A stretch of DNA of 64,000 bases from Tetrahymena elliotti 4EA. Taxonomy: Eukaryota > Ciliophora > Oligohymenophorea > Hymenostomatida > Tetrahymenidae. This document shows, one piece after another, positions 61,573 through 64,000 of this stretch (within the stretch, counting starts at the first letter, position 1; each line of letters starts with the position of its first letter). The notes beneath the pieces are model-generated. The model ran no database searches and was not told the origin of the DNA. It worked only from the letters and a program-made list of their open reading frames with translations. The stretch is taken from positions 662,535-726,534 of the forward strand of contig JH720324.1 in NCBI GenBank assembly GCA_000231825.2. Direction: 5' to 3'. Both the position numbers and the translations under genes were made by a program.

Positions 61573-62149
61573 TCAATTAAAATTAAAGGCTTTATGCATT
61601 AAGATCTCAAAAAGCTCTTTTACTTAATAATTTTTTTTAACAGAAACCTCTATGAATAGCATTCCTAAGGACTCAGATAGCTATTTTCCTTCTTTATAAG
61701 AAACTTACCTCTTCTCCTCTAAATCGCATTTATTTCCAACCAAAAATAATGTGGTTAAATTATCTTTATTTTTAAAGTTCAAATTATTATAATCAAGAAA
61801 CACTTTTTCAAATGATTCTCTATTTGTTATATCATATAATATTATAATAACCGAGCATCCCTTGTCCTGTGTAGTAGGGTAACAAGAAAATCTTTTGTAT
61901 TTGTAACTTAAGTCCCAAAATTAAAATTCTACTTCTTGCCCTTCCTACAAAAAATCATCAGTAATATCAAGATTAAATAAATTGAGTTACTATTTAAAAT
62001 CTCTTTAAGAAAAAATCTAAATCTTGAGGAGAACGCTGATTTAGATTTTTATCTGAGCCATATCTTAAATATAAGGAAGTCTTTCCTGTTTAATCATCTC
62101 CTATTATAATTACTTTTATGAATTTACGTTAGCTTTTTTTTTAATCCAT
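61573..62149 (-). CDS. Rab-like small GTPase, array copy 21, 176 aa
   Basis: Intact. Exon 1 62149-61991 (MDQKKSQRKF), intron 61990-61945, exon 2 61944-61573. P-loop GDDQTGKTS; switch I PQDLDFF without Thr; G3 WDLSYKYKR, the farthest from WDTAGQE among intact copies; YPTTQDKGCSVIIILYDI; NKCD intact; G5 VSVKKNYQV; ends HKAFNFN. Subgroup partner of copy 18. Confidence 0.86.
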
Positions 62150-62307
62150 AATATTGTTTGTCATCTAAATACTTATGAATAAATAAAGATACGAATTATT
62201 CTGATATCATTAATTTAAAAAACATTAAAAATACCATAATTTAGTAAATGAACAAAAATTTAAGATGATTTTAAGTATCTTTTAAATCATATGTGGTAAT
62301 ATAAGTA

Positions 62308-62323
62308 TTATATATATATATAT
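62308..62323. repeat. TA dinucleotide run
   Basis: Sixteen bases of alternating TA in the spacer upstream of copy 21, without the palindrome that accompanies TA runs in the dispersed repeat. Confidence 0.8.
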
Positions 62324-62679
62324 ACCTATTCTTTAGTTATTTATCTTGACTTTTCCATATAACCAAAATATTTGTTTTAAAAATTAGTTTGAAATTAATA
62401 ATACCAAATTCTTATTGATTTATTTAAACTATCTAAACCACATACATCCAAAAATACTTAAAAAAATACTATTTTTTTATTTATATCTTATTTCTTTTAA
62501 TATTTATTTTCTCATAAACCAATATTTTTAAACATATCATTTATTTATATGGTAGAAGTAGATATTACAAAAAAATTAAAGCTTATTTTGCATTTTAGCT
62601 AGTCAGAATAATGAAATGCTTATTTATTAAGTACAAACTAATTTGAGAATCTATTTTTGTTAAGTTAACTTTAAATAAT

Positions 62680-63242
62680 TCAATTTATATTAAAAGCTTT
62701 ATTCATCATTTTCTCAAAAAGCTCTTCTACTTCATAATTTTCTTTGACAGAAACTTCCATAAATAACATTCCTAAGGACTCAGACAATTATTTTCCTTCT
62801 TCATAAGAAACTTACCTCTCTTCCTCTAAATCGCATTTATTTCCAACCAAAAATAATATTGGTCTATTATTTCTACTCCTTAAGTAGAAATCACTATATA
62901 AAAAAAAAAGTACTTTTTCGAATGATATCTACAAGTAATATCATATAAAATTATAAGAACTAAACACCATTCATAAATGAAAGATTCATAAAATCTTTCT
63001 TTTGAGGTAGTTCCCCATAATTAAAGCTTAAATTCTTACCCCTCCTTTTAAAAATCATCAGCAATATTAAAAATAAAATAAATTACTATTTTAAAATTCT
63101 TCAATGTAACATCTAAATAGATTACTTTGTAACTTTCATACTCACCTGTACTAAATCTTTAACATAAACCTTTCTTGCCTGTTTATAAATCTCCAACTAA
63201 CAGTGCTTTTAAGATTTTAGGTTAATTCTTTTGATCTTTCAT
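62680..63242 (-). pseudogene. Rab-like small GTPase, array copy 22, frameshifted
   Basis: Exon 1 63242-63087 (52 codons, MKDQKNQPKI; P-loop GDLQTGKK with the Mg-binding Thr changed to Lys), intron 63086-63045, exon 2 from 63044: EGQEFKLQLWGTTSKERFYE, CLVLIILYDITCRY. One base is then missing (AGATATCATTC for AGATAATCATTC, about 62920), so the rest (NKCDLEEERQVSYEEG, SVKENYEV) is out of frame. TGA at the usual place, 62682-62680. Last copy inside the window. Confidence 0.8.
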
Positions 63243-64000
63243 AATAATTTTTAAAATATAAATATTTGGAAAACATTAATAATTCAACACTATTTAGGAA
63301 AATAACAATACAAACGAACAGCAATTTATGATAGTTTCAAATATCTTTTTAATCGTATTTGATCATATTTCTATTGAATGTATTTAATTTTATATTACAA
63401 AAGAATTCTTATTGATTCATTTAAAATAATTTTAATGAGAAAGATAATGAAAAACAAGACATATTTTTTAGTGGTTTATCTCCTAAAATAGATTTGATCT
63501 TTCTATCCAAATATCTATCTTTTTTTATTTTAGGAAGAGAGGGGCAATCAAATACCCTAAATACTCTTAAACAGCTCAATTTGTTGAAAATTTGTTTATT
63601 CAGAAGGATTTCAAGTTAAAATCTATAATTCTCTTAATTAAACTATTTTTTAAATAATTCGAGGTAGAAACAATGGTGTAATTTAAAAATATTATCATGA
63701 TACACCCTTCCAATAAATAAAGTGAATTAAAAGCTAAGATTTTAAACAGATTATTTATTTATTCATAAATTTAGTTTAGTAATAATAAAAATTTTGTTTA
63801 AAGATTCATATTTAAAAGAATCGACTTTTATTTTTATTTTTTTTTAAAAGTGATTTGATAATTAAAAATATAATTTGACTTCTCGAATGAGAAAATTGAA
63901 ACACTTAATTATTGCAATAATCTAGTAGAAGTAAAAATAAAAAGTATTATCTAAAAGCTTAAAAGGCTTTTAGCTAATCTTTATTATAAAACTTTATTTA
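63243..64000. repeat. array spacer; next copy begins beyond the window
   Basis: The block CTCGAATGAGAAAATTGAAA...CTAGTAGAAGTAAA at 63877-63936 is the one found about 150 bp beyond the stop codon of most copies. In this orientation the next GTPase copy should end just past 64000, so the array is longer than seen here. Confidence 0.7.

Noticed and set aside
1..64000. Chromosome-breakage sequence or telomeric repeats
   Set aside because: I looked for TAAACCAACCTCTTT and its complement and for GGGGTT runs by eye and saw none.

Overview
The window reads as nuclear DNA of a ciliate, most likely Tetrahymena or a close relative. It is extremely AT-rich, and long reading frames appear only when TAA and TAG are read as glutamine and TGA as the sole stop. 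Introns run from about 45 to 900 nt, start GTA and end (T/A)AG, and intergenic DNA is full of tetranucleotide runs (AATA, ATCA, GATA, GTGA). No tRNA, rRNA, CRISPR array, bacterial operon signal or canonical chromosome-breakage sequence was seen. Whether this is germline or somatic DNA cannot be told from the sequence.

Left part (1-22 kb), ordinary single-copy genes. An S/N/Q-rich protein with many Ser-Pro sites (1159-2535, -); a RING protein with a C-terminal Tudor-like module (3830-4561, -); a large six-helix K+ channel with a cyclic-nucleotide-binding domain (5705-10585, -) carrying an apparent one-base frameshift inside that domain; a two-exon coiled-coil protein (12256-12902, +); an eight-exon cAMP-dependent protein kinase regulatory subunit (14505-17578, -), which together with the channel makes cyclic-nucleotide sensing a recurring theme; and a long coiled-coil protein (19520-21786, -).

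Middle part (22-35 kb). A tandem duplication on the + strand with the order GST - leishmanolysin - GST - leishmanolysin - GST. The three mu-type glutathione S-transferases are intact; both metallopeptidase copies are frameshifted. GST copy 2 is flanked by an inverted pair of a ~60-bp palindrome-bearing repeat that occurs four times in the window. DPH3 (diphthamide synthesis) follows on the minus strand (34404-34698).

Right part (35-64 kb). A head-to-tail, minus-strand array of 22 recognisable copies of a divergent Rab-like small GTPase, each about 175 residues in two exons with one short intron at the same place, spaced about 1.1-1.5 kb apart. Twelve copies keep an open frame; the rest are frameshifted, truncated, internally deleted or reduced to one exon. 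They keep the P-loop, NKCD and mostly the SAK motif, but have lost the DxxGQ catalytic motif and have no C-terminal prenylation cysteine. Variation between copies is concentrated in the two switch regions while the C-terminal half is nearly constant. The array runs off the right edge. A small secreted cysteine-rich protein (37854-38210, +) and an orphan Rad54-like exon (39790-39930, -) lie among the first copies.

All translations were done by hand with the ciliate code. Exon coordinates are given where reading frame and splice sites agree; other boundaries are stated as approximate.
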